Shown in pieces: positions 36,652 to 48,832 of a DNA stretch of 64,000 bases. Positions within the stretch are counted from its first letter, which is position 1; the number at the start of each line of letters is the position of its first letter. Position numbers and translations under genes: made by a program. Below the pieces are notes generated by a model. That model was not told the origin of the DNA, made no database searches, and was given only the letters and a program-made list of their open reading frames with translations. Origin of the DNA: Pelodera strongyloides (Eukaryota > Nematoda > Chromadorea > Rhabditida > Rhabditidae); assembly GCA_036852015.1 (NCBI GenBank), contig JAANDG010000124.1:124001-188000 (forward strand), given 5' to 3'.

Positions 36652-38254
36652 CTGAAAACAAAGCGGTTGGTTATGAAGCAAAGGACATTTACAGAAACGG
36701 GGACTCCATCGGGAACAACGCGTTTTTGTCTAAGCAAAACATGCACACGCTGCATCAAACAAACAAAAACGTAAAACAGATTACATAGTTTCAACTTGTA
36801 AAATAAAACTTGATATTTTGTTCGAAGGACTGTTGTGAGACAAAATATTGCCAGCGAATGGAAAGAGTACGCTATACTACAAATGACGTTTTTCACCGAA
36901 TCAAAAGTATAATTTTCACTTTTAAAAGTTATTGGCAAATTTTGTAAAGAGACGATCATGATTCATGATGGAAAAGAGACGGACAAATCAAACCATGTAA
37001 TCTTCATTTTTTCTTTAATTACATTTATTGGCGTTTAACGAAGTTTAATCAAATTGAATACATTATTTATTATGAAGTTGTACAAACTAACAACCAGTGG
37101 TAGTCACGTCGCTTTAAGAACATTGAATGAGAAGTGCTAAGTGGTCTACTGAAATTCTACAGGAGGTATTGGGCCCTTTAGTGTATCAAGAAACACCTGT
37201 CGAAGCTGAGAAGCCGAATACACCATCCTAGGAGCCTAGGATGGTGCATCCAATATCTTTGTTGGTAAGACAAAGCTCTGTAACTCGGATGCAGCTTCAC
37301 GTACAACTTCCGCAGACATAATAATATGGTTTATTGGAAGACATATCATCCGAATGTTGGGCAATCACTTAGATCAAATGTTGGGTTTTTTCTACTCCCT
37401 CCCATTGTAGTTTATGAAGGAAAGTTCCAGCTTTAAAATACAGGCCGGTTTTTGAAACGCATCGAGTACACCAGCATTCGTATGCGGCTTATGCAAATGA
37501 ACCTAAATTCGAATAAAAAATCGAGCTAAATTCGAGCAAGCTGTACACAAAGCGCTTCAAAAAGGAGCCGGTATTTCGCTTTAAACGAGTTCCGAAGTCA
37601 ACCAATTGAAACTGAATTGCCACTGCGAGCAGGCGAGCACATACATTATATCGCAATAGTGCCAGTTTCTAAAACCCCTTGATCATTAATTTAGACATAC
37701 CTAATGTTTAAAAAAGTTTCTTTTCCTCGTTTTTTTAGTTCTTTTTCATTTTTCTCTCCTTATGAATACGGAGAACCTCTGATATTTAGTCGGAAACTTT
37801 CGTCGTTATGAATGTAGTTTTTCCGTTTGCCGTATTAATAAATCTGGATGAAGTCATTGTAAAAACAATCAAGAAATTATTTTATCGAAAAAGTGCTCTG
37901 TTATATTTCAGGTAGGTGTTTTTGGCTGAACTTAGTAGCTTTGGTAAACCGTAAGGTACGATCCAAAAAATTTGAGCCTGAGCCGCACTGGAGCGTCCTA
38001 AATCGGGCACGAACGCACAATTAGACTAGCCACACCCCCTGATGGTAAATTTTTATAAATTGGAAGTTTGCCAATTCTAATTTTCATCATTTGGTATTGG
38101 CGGGAACCTCGAACTTTCAAATGTCCGCACGATGCATGCGGCGCATGCAAAACGCTTCAATTTTTTTACTTTTTATGCTGTGACTGTTGTATGAATGCAA
38201 CTTTTTTTAAATGTATTTTTAGACTAATATATTTCAGGTACGTTGGCTCGAAGA
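36652..38254. other. Divergent intergenic region PSMD13/Dsn1-like
   Basis: It must hold both promoters. Contains a family A MITE (37432-37585). No TATA box or known operator could be fixed by eye. Confidence 0.6.
37432..37585. mobile_element. MITE family A copy between PSMD13 and the Dsn1-like gene
   Basis: Shortened copy with GGCCGGTTTTTGAAACGCATCG-type left end and GGTATTTCGCTTTAA on the right. Confidence 0.8.
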
Positions 38255-41200
38255 ATGAGCGATCAACCCAAAGAAAAGGAGAAACGACGTTCGATTAGAG
38301 GGCGCCGTTCTAGTATTCAAGTCAAAGTCGGTCAGAATAGCACGGTTGAGGTACCTTATAAACACTTTTCTTATGAGAAAGCCGGTTAGTTTGTATAAAT
38401 CATTACTACCAGAAAATGGGAAGTAAGCATTGGCGCTTACAGCTATCATAGTTTTGCCCTATCATTTGTTTCGGACATGCACTCACCATACGAAGAGCTA
38501 AATGAAACATTTTAATATAGTAATCCGTTTTTTTTCAGGTGAATGCACCGTCGGAATTTGACACGGTTTCGGAGAGTATCGCCTTTTCTCTGCGCAAGAA
38601 GGAGGATATATTGGTAAGGAATAAACACGTTTATGCTTTATCGTTTATAACAATTGCAATCGTCGTTGTTCGTTCAATGGTTTTGGTCATGGAATGCCAT
38701 AGATGGGGTACTACGCCTGAATAAATCACACTTTAGGGCGCGTTCGGGATTGATTTTCCGAAAGGAAACTCGGCCAAATCCTCGTTCGGGATGGACATTT
38801 TGGAAACGTTCTAATGCTTGGAGAAAACACAAAATACAGTATGAATTAGCATGGAAAATTTGAAAAATATGCGCGGGAAACGTTTTTCGCAAGATAGTTC
38901 ATACTGTATTTTTTGTTTTCTCCAAGCATTGGAACGTTTCCAAACTGTCCATCCCGAACGAGGCTTTGGCCGAGTTTCCTTTCGGAAAATCAATCCCGAA
39001 CGCGCCCTTATGGCATGTGTCACATGTGTGCGTATCATGTCTGGTGTCTGAACACCTGACAAGAATTTTCTCACGAGAGCACCAATGATTCTAATGAAAT
39101 ATGTTTATCGAGAAAGACCGTTCCATAGCCTCCCTTTAAAGTGTTGTGTCACGTGGTTCGCAAGTTGTTAATCTTATAGTGTGCAACTACATTCCCTTGT
39201 GTTATGGTAAAATTACGCATCAACCATCTCCGGATTGGATTTGACCATCTCCGGAGGCAAATGCAAATATATAGATTTGGGTGAAACGTATCAGTGGTAT
39301 TTTACGGTTCGACTCTCAACTAAGCGACCATCTCCGAAATACGCATGGAAATTATACCCTGGTTATGGGGTTTCCATGTATGCCAAAAATAACTGTGCGT
39401 TCCCTTCCAAGTATACAAAAAATTACCGTATTTTCCCTGAATTGAATATTTGACATGAGAAATTAATACATGGGTCTCGCGAAGTCGTAAAATACGGTAA
39501 ATTTGTCCGGATACTTGGAAACCCCATTATATGAAACTTGTGTGCCATTATGTGCCTTTCTGTGCCCTCTTTGCATAGAATAAGTGGGAGGGCTTTCGCC
39601 GCTTTCCCACGTTTCACAAATAAACCACTTGCCAGTACGCTTTAAAATAGCCACGGAGAACGCACTGGCGGTTTTACGTGACTGTGACGATGCCTTTCAT
39701 TTTCAGAAATACACTTCTCAAGTGCAGAAGGAAAGAGAAGAATGGGATGCGTATCTGGAGGCTACGACGAAGAAAACTCAGAAGGCTTTACGGTATGTTC
39801 TGTTATTAATGGCACGCACACGCACGCAGACACACACACACACTGTTACCCATCTTCATTGGTGAACTAAATGTTAACTTGTGGGATGGATACATACCAT
39901 ACTATTTTTTCTATTCTTGACTCCCCTTTCCCTTTCAGTATTTGTATGCGTAAACGTCGTATTAGACACCGAGCTATTTCTAAGTAGGCGTGAATTGTCT
40001 GGTAGCTTGCTTTATTAGCTGCACTTTGCACTAAGTTTGTGAAAGAAGTCACTGTAGTTGTTTGATTTATTATCTGATAATTTATTTGATTTGATGTTTG
40101 ATAAAGCGTTACATATACTTTAGAATGATCGACGTTCCGTTGGCCTCTAGTGGCTGTCCTCGAGGAGCGCACGCGGGTGCGGACGGGCGGAAGGCGCGCA
40201 ATGTGATGCAGAGAGTGCTCACTTCGTTCAGGAAACACAATCAGAATTCACATCTGGTTGGTTTTCGCTTTTTGTTTTCTTTGTTTACTATGCTATGAAG
40301 ATACAAAGTTCACTCATATTCGCACCTTTCGTCTGCGTGAGAATCGGGTGCTCCTCTGCAGTCTGTAGGTTTGTTCGCGTTGAACCATGGCATAAACTCG
40401 TTGACGCTCTGACCGACGAAACCACCATCCGAATTAGCATATTGCATAAATTTAGACGGTGGTCTTGAGCTCGTAGCTATACCACCGTCGGGATTAGAAT
40501 ATTAGGTATGGTGAAAATCAGAAACGTATCATAAAGAGATACAAGCTTCGGAAACACTTACATGTATTTGGATGGTGGTTTTGAGCTTTTCCCAACGAGT
40601 TTTATGCCCTGCGGTTGAACTGAATGTTTCCATGTTCCACGGATGGCTAACCTATATGTTTCACACTATTTACTTACAAGTAATAGAGTTGTGAACTTCA
40701 ATTTAACTAACGACTGATGTTGTAATGTTGATAGGGTTTCCAAGTATAGCCGATTTTCCTTCCCAAGTATCGAAAAATTTACCGTATCTTGGCACTACAC
40801 GAGCATATCTACAGGCAGTTTTTACGATCGATCGCCACGAAACCATTTGTTCAACAAATGCTTAGCTTTAGTGGCGGATTTTCTATACTGCGGATGTGTC
40901 AAAATTAAGCAAAATTACTGTAGATCGGCACACTATTTTGCAATTGATACTTGGAAGGAAAACACGGGTTTTGGCATACTTGGAAACCCCATAACAACAT
41001 ATACTTTTTTAGTTTGCAGCCTAATTTCATCACTCTTTATATTCACTTACTAATTATTTAATAGGAAATTGGTTAATTGTTGGTTTACAACTTTTTTTTT
41101 TGACGAGGATGGACAACTATATGTTTTAACTAAATATTTTTTTGTAAATCTAAATTTCTTTTCAGCAACACGAATCGGACAAAATGGAAGCAGAATTGCG

Positions 41201-44200
41201 TGAATTAAAACTAAAAGTCCAGGAGAGGGAAAGAAGGATCAAGAGGTGTGCTTTTATTTTTTATTAAACACCAGAGGCCATATTGACCACTCCGATTCCC
41301 TTGGGGAAGTATTCCCTGGGGACAGAAAATAGCATTCTAATATGAGACACGCAGAGACAAAGACGGGGAATTCCCCATGGGGAATTGAGTTGTGAATATG
41401 GCCACAGTACACACTAGTGATTGTAACAACTTGTGTCGCGATCCAGGGATACTTTGACTTGAATGTTCTGAGGCCGTATTCACCTACACACAGGGAGCCC
41501 TCACTAGGCTCATGGGCGCTCTGAATCTCTTCCGTTCTCGCACTATTTAGCTCCCTGGGGAGGCCAGGGAGGGCTCCCTTCGTGTCGGTGAATACGGCTT
41601 CAGTTCACTGCACCACAGACATTACTGATTGATTATGTTGTCGTTATACTTTGACATTAGCTTGAAGAATATTCTTGATTTAATTGTATGCAATATATGC
41701 TATTACAATACGTAACAGTGCTGTATTTCTGAGCATTCGTATAAATAAATACCCTGATAGTTATATTCGTATGTTTCAACGAAATTGTAAAAATAGTTGG
41801 GAAATTAGGGATATGTTGCGTGTGGCGCACAGTTGGAAAAATGGCAAAAATTCGGGTGGTAGACTTAACGTACGACCGCATCCGAAATGACCAAGTTTTT
41901 GGCGGGAACGGGATTATTTGAAATTTGGAGAAATCGCAAAAAGTCATTTTTAGCCCTAAGTTTGATGAATATTTAAACAGGTTAAATCGGCATGAATCGA
42001 ATTGAAATTTCTTACCAGGATGCTTCCAACTGTTTTGAACATATCACAAATAGTCAGCACCTAACATCTCTTTGTAGTTTTCGAGAAAAATTTCCGGAAG
42101 TTTATTTTTCCTTGCCACGCTCGAAATGACACCAAATTTTGAATAATTTTCCTGGAGCCAATTCTTCACGGATCAACTTTACACTTCTTACCAGGATGCT
42201 TCCAAGTGTTTTGAACATATTACTAATAGTCAGCACCTAAAAACTCCCTGTAGTTTTCGAGAAAAATTTCCGGAAGTTTATTTTTCCTTGCTTTCCATGT
42301 CGCTTCGACCGAGTGTTGGCAAATTTTGAGGGTTTTCTGACACCAACGCTTCTCGAAACCGTTTAAAATTTGTAAGCGTTATCCACACAGCCCTTTTTGA
42401 CACATTAGAAAAATAAAACCATAATAATGTATTTTGGTTCTCAGAGAACATCAATAATCTGTATTTTTGTCTGTTTTCTACGAATTTCGCTAAAAATTAA
42501 GCTTATTTTTTAAATTACATCCATAAAATCTAGGCCACATTACTACTTTGTAACAAATGTTAGTCTATTTAACTGTATTTGGGTTAATTCGGTACTATTA
42601 CGCACAAATAAACCAAAACAGTTACATACAGACAAAAATGGGGAGGCGCCCACTCTTCGGGCGGCTTATGTACCATCTCAAACCGCGCGGCATATCCAGC
42701 AGGCGCTAACTCAAATGTGCAAGGGACGGTTGTTAAAGGGTTTTTTCCGTCGATAACTGCATAAATGAATATAAATAACATTCGTATTTCAATATCCATT
42801 GTTCCATATGGAAAAGTAAAGATTTTTTGTGATTTAAGTTCCTGAATTCACATACTCTATTACCGTATTACACTTTAGATAGAGTATAATTCTTCACAGC
42901 TACATAATTTCGGATTTATCCTGCTGTGGATAGCCGCATGCATCTCTGTCTAAAATTGCAGTAAATTTTACGTAGTGGGTACAGAGCTCTCTGCCTAATA
43001 ACTGACCAAAGTTCGACTCTTGGCGGAATGGTCATAGGACACGGAGAAACCATTTGATGACGGTTATCTGTTTTTCGTTAGCCATCCCATTTGGTGAACA
43101 GTTGGGGACTTTGCGACGAAGAAGCTTCCTCGAAATCCGCCGTGGACTGGTTACCAAATGATCACCGAATGGTCACCAAGCTACGTTACATGCAACGTAC
43201 AGTGCCTCCTAGCCTAGTGCCTAGACATAGTGTGAGAGGTTATTAGTACCTAAGTACCTATGCGTATGCAGTAGCATTCAATCAGTTCGTGGAGACAAAG
43301 TAGAGTGGCCTTATTTACTTACGCATACCTGCAAGTTATATTGTGGAATTACCGTCCCACTTAAGGTAAAGATAGGCGTCCCAAGAGACCCAAGGACCCA
43401 GCCCAAGAGAATGCCAACCGAAAAGTATAGCTATCCCTTCCCATGGCTCTAATTACAGCGAGAAACTGCTGATGCCAGCTTCATCAGACTGTCGTCAGAC
43501 ACATAAAGGACAGTCGGGAGACCAATATTTTAGATTTCCATGGGACGATTGGCCCTTCCATTGACGCCTAAATGCTCTGGGATGCCTAGACTGTAGATTT
43601 CCATGAGAAGATAGTTCTAGTATAGAGCCGAGGAGCGTACCCGGAACGATGGTCAAACATTGTGTTATTCTGTCCGTCATAATCCAAAGCCCTGCTCCAA
43701 CATAACTCACATATACTTATTACGAGCAACAATTTTGTATGACTAAAATAAAGTACCATTTCGATCATGTGTTATTATCAGTTGCACGCGAAGGTATTGC
43801 TTTAGAATCACTCAGTAGTGATTTAGAATAACATAACATCATGGTCTTAAACTCCACTGCTGTCAAATTTGACGATTTTAAAACACAGAACACTGTAAAC
43901 GTATTTTACACTCTTTTATTGAAGCTTTTAAATTAATAGTGCACGGCTAAATCACATATAATCAACTACAGTATACTGACTTTTAGGGGGTTGGACGCTA
44001 AAATGGGCAAAAAATAGTGCGTTTATTACTCTTTTGCGGTGACGCACAGTTGCCGACTCCACCCCCTCTATTCCGGCCAACTACCAACTGTGGGCGGCTG
44101 TGGTTCGAGCATAAATTTTGTACGTTTGAAGTGTCAAAAGTATAAATTTACAAAATCTCCCGGGAGTGGTCTCAACCAAGCCTAGTTCAAGCTACGCACT

Positions 44201-44450
44201 GGTTCTATACTTATCATTGGCGAAATTGGCTTTCAGCTAGTAGTTACCGTATGTTCCAGGTTCGGCGTTCAAAGTAATTACCGTATTGGCATTCAGAGTA
44301 ATTACCGTATGTTCCAGGTTCGACGGCTATTTGAATTGCCAAGCCGAAGATGAACTGCATCGTCTAATGGAATACTTTGACCAACAAATGGAAACGGAGG
44401 CGAGGCGGGCCAAGCAATTGGCTATGTTTGACAAACTATTGGCATTCTAA
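38255..44450 (+). CDS. 200-aa coiled-coil protein, possible kinetochore Dsn1/KNL-3-like
   Basis: Exons: 38255-38350, 38539-38613, 39707-39792, 40124-40256, 41166-41245, 44318-44450; 603 bases in continuous phase with GT-AG borders (the exon-4 donor GTTGGT is weak). The N-terminus is basic with a doubled RRxS-type motif (RRSIRGRRSS), which would suit Aurora-type kinases. A helix with QKEREEWDAYLE resembles the Dsn1 segment around its conserved Trp (ERQTWDQLLLHYQQE in human). The end is a charged coiled coil (KLKVQERERRIKR, then HRLMEYFDQQMETEARRAKQ). Human Dsn1 is about 356 aa, so this would be short. The identity is an inference from motif style; any small coiled-coil protein remains possible. 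The existence of the gene is much better supported than its name. An acceptor TATATTTCAG lies 17 bases before the ATG. The last intron exceeds 3 kb and is full of repeats. Confidence 0.6.
38733..39010. mobile_element. MITE family D (TAGGGCGCGTTCGGGAT ends)
   Basis: Long inverted arms of about 110 bases each. Related, more decayed copies with TTAGGGCGCATTCG ends: 6005-6266 and 57986-58239; a half copy near 820-940; a shorter relative near 60397-60522. Confidence 0.9.
39208..39363. repeat. Dispersed 155-base repeat (CATCTCCGGA)
   Basis: Nearly identical copy at 21333-21485 in a UBE3C intron, same orientation. It contains two CCATCTCCGGA words and CGGTTCGACTCTCAACTAAG. High identity implies recent dispersal. 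Family unknown. Confidence 0.9.
39365..39537. mobile_element. MITE family E (ATGGGGTTTCCA ends)
   Basis: ATGGGGTTTCCATGTATGCC at the left and ACTTGGAAACCCCAT at the right. A second copy is at 40731-40992. Both lie in introns of the Dsn1-like gene. Confidence 0.85.
40389..40609. mobile_element. MITE family F (GGGCATAAA...CTCGTTG ends)
   Basis: GCATAAACTCGTTG and GAAACCACCATCC on the left, the complements on the right, with an internal ACCACCGTC arm. A shorter relative at 17655-17816 in a UBE3C intron has the same GGGCATAAA ends and an AACCACCTTCCAAAT hairpin. Confidence 0.8.
40731..40992. mobile_element. MITE family E copy
   Basis: GGGTTTCCAAGTATAGCC and TTCCCAAGTATCG at the left, mirrored by GATACTTGGAAGG and CATACTTGGAAACCCCAT at the right. 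Confidence 0.85.
41471..41600. mobile_element. MITE family C copy, Dsn1-like gene intron
   Basis: Same ends, with a shortened centre. A different hairpin (GAGGCCATATTGACCACTCC with CCCCATGGGG) precedes it at 41273-41403. Confidence 0.85.
42008..42292. repeat. Two tandem copies, period about 175 bases
   Basis: CTTACCAGGATGCTTCCAA through TTTATTTTTCCTTGC occurs at about 42011-42115 and again at about 42187-42290, with few changes. Intron of the Dsn1-like gene. Confidence 0.9.
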
Positions 44451-47400
44451 TATATGTACTGTATCTATGTTGAGTGATTAGCATATCTGAATAATTAGAG
44501 AAGGGGTATACGGTAGAACAAGTAGGAGGCGTCCGTCCTACAATGTAAGTGCTTTTACTTTTTCGTTGATAACGTTAAACAAATGACTATTTGAAACTTT
44601 TGTCGAGTGAGCTATTATATGTAAGAATAAATAAGCTGGTGGTTTTCACTTAATTTAGACTTAATTTTTTCACTTAATTTTGACTACTGAGCTCGGGAAT
44701 GAACCTTTTTTACCTTGAGAAAATATATTTTTCTTTATTTTAATGTTGTTTATAATATTGTATATGTCTTCTTGGGGTTTGTCCAATTTGGCTTTTATGG
44801 CAACGAACACTGTTCTTTAGTTACACGGTGCGACAGAATTACCCGCACACCGAAAACAATAATCGTGGCGCGAAGAGTGAAGATATTGACTTGAAATTTA
44901 GGCTACAATTTGTTCAAACTCATTGCAACAATATTTTAAAGCAGTATTGTACCTACTTTGGGAAATTTGCATGTGATACTCGTATCCTGTGTAATTTTGG
45001 TTCCGGAAGCTTCGGACGGGCATCAAAAATTTGCATATGATACATTGGATCTGCGAATCATATGCAAGTTTCCCAAAGTAGGTACAATGCTACCTTAACC
45101 AAGTCAATATCTTCGCGACGCTTGTTTATCGTTGTGCGGGTAATTCTGTCGCGCCCTTTACATTTATTTTCCGAATATTACTAGTTGAAGTGTTTTACTC
45201 GTTAGATCTCGTTTTCTTAATTCCATTACAAGTATTAAGCACTTTATTTACCGTTTGACCCGATTTGTGACTTGAGGACCGTAGTGATGTGTACATGCTG
45301 AATTGACTTGTGTAATTGAATAAAAGTGTTAATGTGACCACTGTATGGTTTGATTCTGTGGGAAGGGGTGTATGCTGTTAGGGAGAATTGGTATCATAGT
45401 TTATTTATGAAGGTTTGCATGGGTGCTGCTTTTTGTATACGGTAGGTTAATTAGCATTTCTCGTTTCACATTGTTGTATACGGTAGCTTAATTATATAAA
45501 TAGGACCTTGTGTGGGGCATTCTGCAGTCTCATTGTAGTTTGTGGCCTTGTCGCAAGGTCTGCATGGTACTCACATGTCTGCGGAGTTCATGCGGGAGTT
45601 TTGCAACCTTTTCTGTTTGCTTCCAGCGCTCTAAACCCTCTCTATTTTTCTGATCTCTCTCTAATCTGTCACTCTGCTTGCTCTTGAAAGGACATACTAT
45701 TTCCTTCAATCAGCCCCGATCTTCCCGGACCATAGGGAACTGACCCCCTAGTAACCGTTATCTGCATATTAGAAGCGACTAATCGCCCCTTTCGATATTG
45801 AATTATTCTAATTAGTGAATATCAATTAGGTAATTGTTAATGTAATAAACCTCTGCACTTTAATAATAGAACCGTATAATTTAACTATTATGGTAATTAT
45901 GTGAACGCAGTGTTCGATTTGTTAAATACTTTGTGATATTATTAATCTACCTACATCTTACTGTAATTGAGATTTCAAGCATGTAAAACCCGCGCGCGTC
46001 AATTTTTGACGATAAAGGAAAGTTGAAGGAAATAGGGCCTGAAACTGTAATTCTATATCTATACCGAAAAACTATCTTGTACTGGTTCGTGACCGTTTGG
46101 TGACCAATTGATGTCGATTTTCGATGATACTTGGTCAACATATGGTCACGAAGCGGTCACCAAAGGGAGTTTCCCACGAAAAAAAACTGAACCGTCACCA
46201 AATGGGCTCTCACATTTCCTAAGTAGTGATTTATTTTGTTTGTGGATCCTTTCACTTATAATATTTTTTTGTCTTCACTCCCATGGTGAAGGGATTTGTT
46301 TTTAGAAAACAAAATGTACTCCTTATATGTACTCCAGACATCAAATACAACGTACGTGTAAAATTTCAAAACACCAATTTTCTATTTAATATTGTACCTC
46401 TGTACATACAATACTTTTTCTTTTTAATTATGTTTGTACGCACCTTTATGGTGTGATAAATTATTATTATGATACATGCAATGCTTTTTCGTGCATGTGC
46501 ACTCCTAGACTCTTAGAGTTTTTAACGCATTTACTTTAGGTACGGTATTCGCCTTCATTTTTGTACGAAACAACTAATGAAAACATAGAAAATAATACAC
46601 TGCGACAGCATTTCTCATAGAATAAGCAAGAATTAGTAGAGAGTATTTGTTGTTTTCTAAGTCCAACCTCAATTAATAAATCTCACAGCAGGTGATGGCG
46701 CATTTTACTTTGAGTGCAATGTTTTTCGAATTTTTGATTTCTTATTCTGAAATGTCTACTGTAATTCGATACGTCGCTGAAACTTTAGGTGGGAATTTTT
46801 ATTGTTATCTTGTCAGGGCAATTGCTACCTAATTGGTTTCATATAATTCGATGGCGGTACTGTTGCTGCGCACCAATTAGAGCGCGAGTACGTTGCTGCG
46901 CAGCCGTTAGTGCATAGCGGGGTTTTCTGGGCGCATGATGTCCTACATTGATACTCCCAGTTGAGGATTAAGCGAAATCTATACAAAAAGACTACCATTG
47001 TCAAAACATTAAACTAGTATCATATGTTTAGTTACTAATAGCGCACTTGAAACACGGCTCTTATTCATGCTTTAAAAGTTTTCCCTTTCTTTTGAGCTTC
47101 CCGCTTCCTTTATCTTTCTGCTTCTATTACGTTAAGTTCATGAAAACTGTGTTTGCTGTTTTTGTTTCTCTGATAGAAATCAATAAGAATGCCATTCAGA
47201 AGATTTTGAAACAAAGGCTCTTTCTGGAAAGGTGAATCATGTGTGTCAATGTAAACACACACAAGTTATTAGACAATATTGTATTTTTATAGCAAGAAAT
47301 TCGCAACGGATTAAAAAATAATAATAATAAAACTAATATTTTCGCGCAATCTACGCCAGTTTTCTATTGTTTGACTAGCCCTGTCGGCGCTATTCCCCAT

Positions 47401-47790
47401 GTTAAATAAACAATTTCTTCAGAAAATTTTTGAAAGAGCGTCTTTTAGGACTTTTAGTTTAGCTCATCCGCTTTTCAGAAGTTGCTTATTATCATGATGA
47501 TAATTTCCTTATATTTGCGTATTTAATGTGTTAATAAATATAAATACATAAATATATTATTATATTTCACCATATAGAATTCATGATTCGCCTGCATTTC
47601 ATCAGAATTTACGCTGTTCAACAGTTTCCTGTTTACACGAGTTTTTCTGAACAAAGCGGGGCAATGCAGAGCGAACACCCTAATTTTGCCATAATTGGCG
47701 CACACATGGCGAAATTTTGGCGCATCTACCGCACCCCTTCATGTGCGCCAGTCTTTCGCCGCGCACCCTCCTTTAGATGCTCATTTTCAG
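44451..47790. other. Intergenic region with repeats
   Basis: Holds the nested hairpin (44829-45152) and a family G repeat (46088-46210). No supported gene; searched for WW-domain exons of the WWOX-like gene and saw none. Confidence 0.6.
44829..45152. mobile_element. Nested hairpin: outer inverted repeat with inner TTAA palindrome
   Basis: Outer arms: GCGACAGAATTACCCGCACA at the left and its complement at the right, both running to AAGATATTGACTT. Inside, 44936-45098 is a TTAA-bounded palindrome with AAATTTGCAT and CTTTGGG blocks related to family B. Confidence 0.85.
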
Positions 47791-47831
47791 GACTTGCCAA
47801 TCCCCCTCACCGGGAGTTCCTTGTCACAAGT

Positions 47832-48784
47832 ATGAGTGAGGATCATTCCGGTGACGTCAGTGCTTCAGTACAAGTGACGTCACAAAGGGAACCACCTACT
47901 AGAACAAGGAAGTATGGGCCGAGGACACACGCTTTACAGGTAATTTCACCTTAATTTTATTTTTACTTTTCATTTTCTTATACGGTGACGCTGTGCTGTG
48001 GATAGCACATCTGTTTCTCGCACGGGAATCGGAGGTTAATAACGGTTTATTGATTAACAATCAATACAAATAAAGAGCGTCAACCAACGGGAACCCTATG
48101 ACCCCGCGCTTCACAATGCGAAGTACTTTCTAGGGGCCAAATATATAGCTGTATGTTCTGAACTGGGGTTCGATTACACGGTGTGTGCGTGCGTGGTAGT
48201 GGTTTCCTTTCTGTATTGCATGAAAACTATCTTGTTACGTAAATAATATCTAGAAGTACAGCCGCAAGTGGAGGTGCTGCGGTACTGTATATACACGTAT
48301 ACAGTATATCGTTGTTAAAGAAGCTGATCCTTACCATGGTAAACTGCTTGTATTTCAACTAATTGATTTCGATACAAGTAACATGAGATGGAAGTTCCGA
48401 CGACTTCAATGTTTCCATCAAAATACTCATGAAACCCCTTTCCAGACGATCGAAGGCGTGGACTTGTCGGGACGCACTATTTTGATTACTGGAACCACTT
48501 CGGGCATTGGTGAGGGAATTTTGCTCATTTTTACTTTCTTATTACATTTTAACTCATGCCTTAACTTCTTTTAGCGTTGTTATTAGCACAGTCTACAGGC
48601 ATCGCATGATTCTCACTCGCCGAAAGACATCTTAGTTACCGTATCGCTGATTTTCAATCGGAAATTTAGGAATCGAAACCGCTCGAGCTTTGGCGTTGCG
48701 AGGAGCCCACGTCGTGATGGCCAATCGGAACTTGGTGCAGAGTGAGGAGCTCAAGAAGAAGATCGAGGAAGAAAAGGTTGAACC

Positions 48785-48832
<48 letters not shown>

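Noticed and set aside
39939..39986. Alternative exon after the acceptor CCCTTTCAG in the Dsn1-like gene
   Set aside because: It stays in frame for only 15 codons, then stops; the acceptor at 40123 continues the frame to the next exons.
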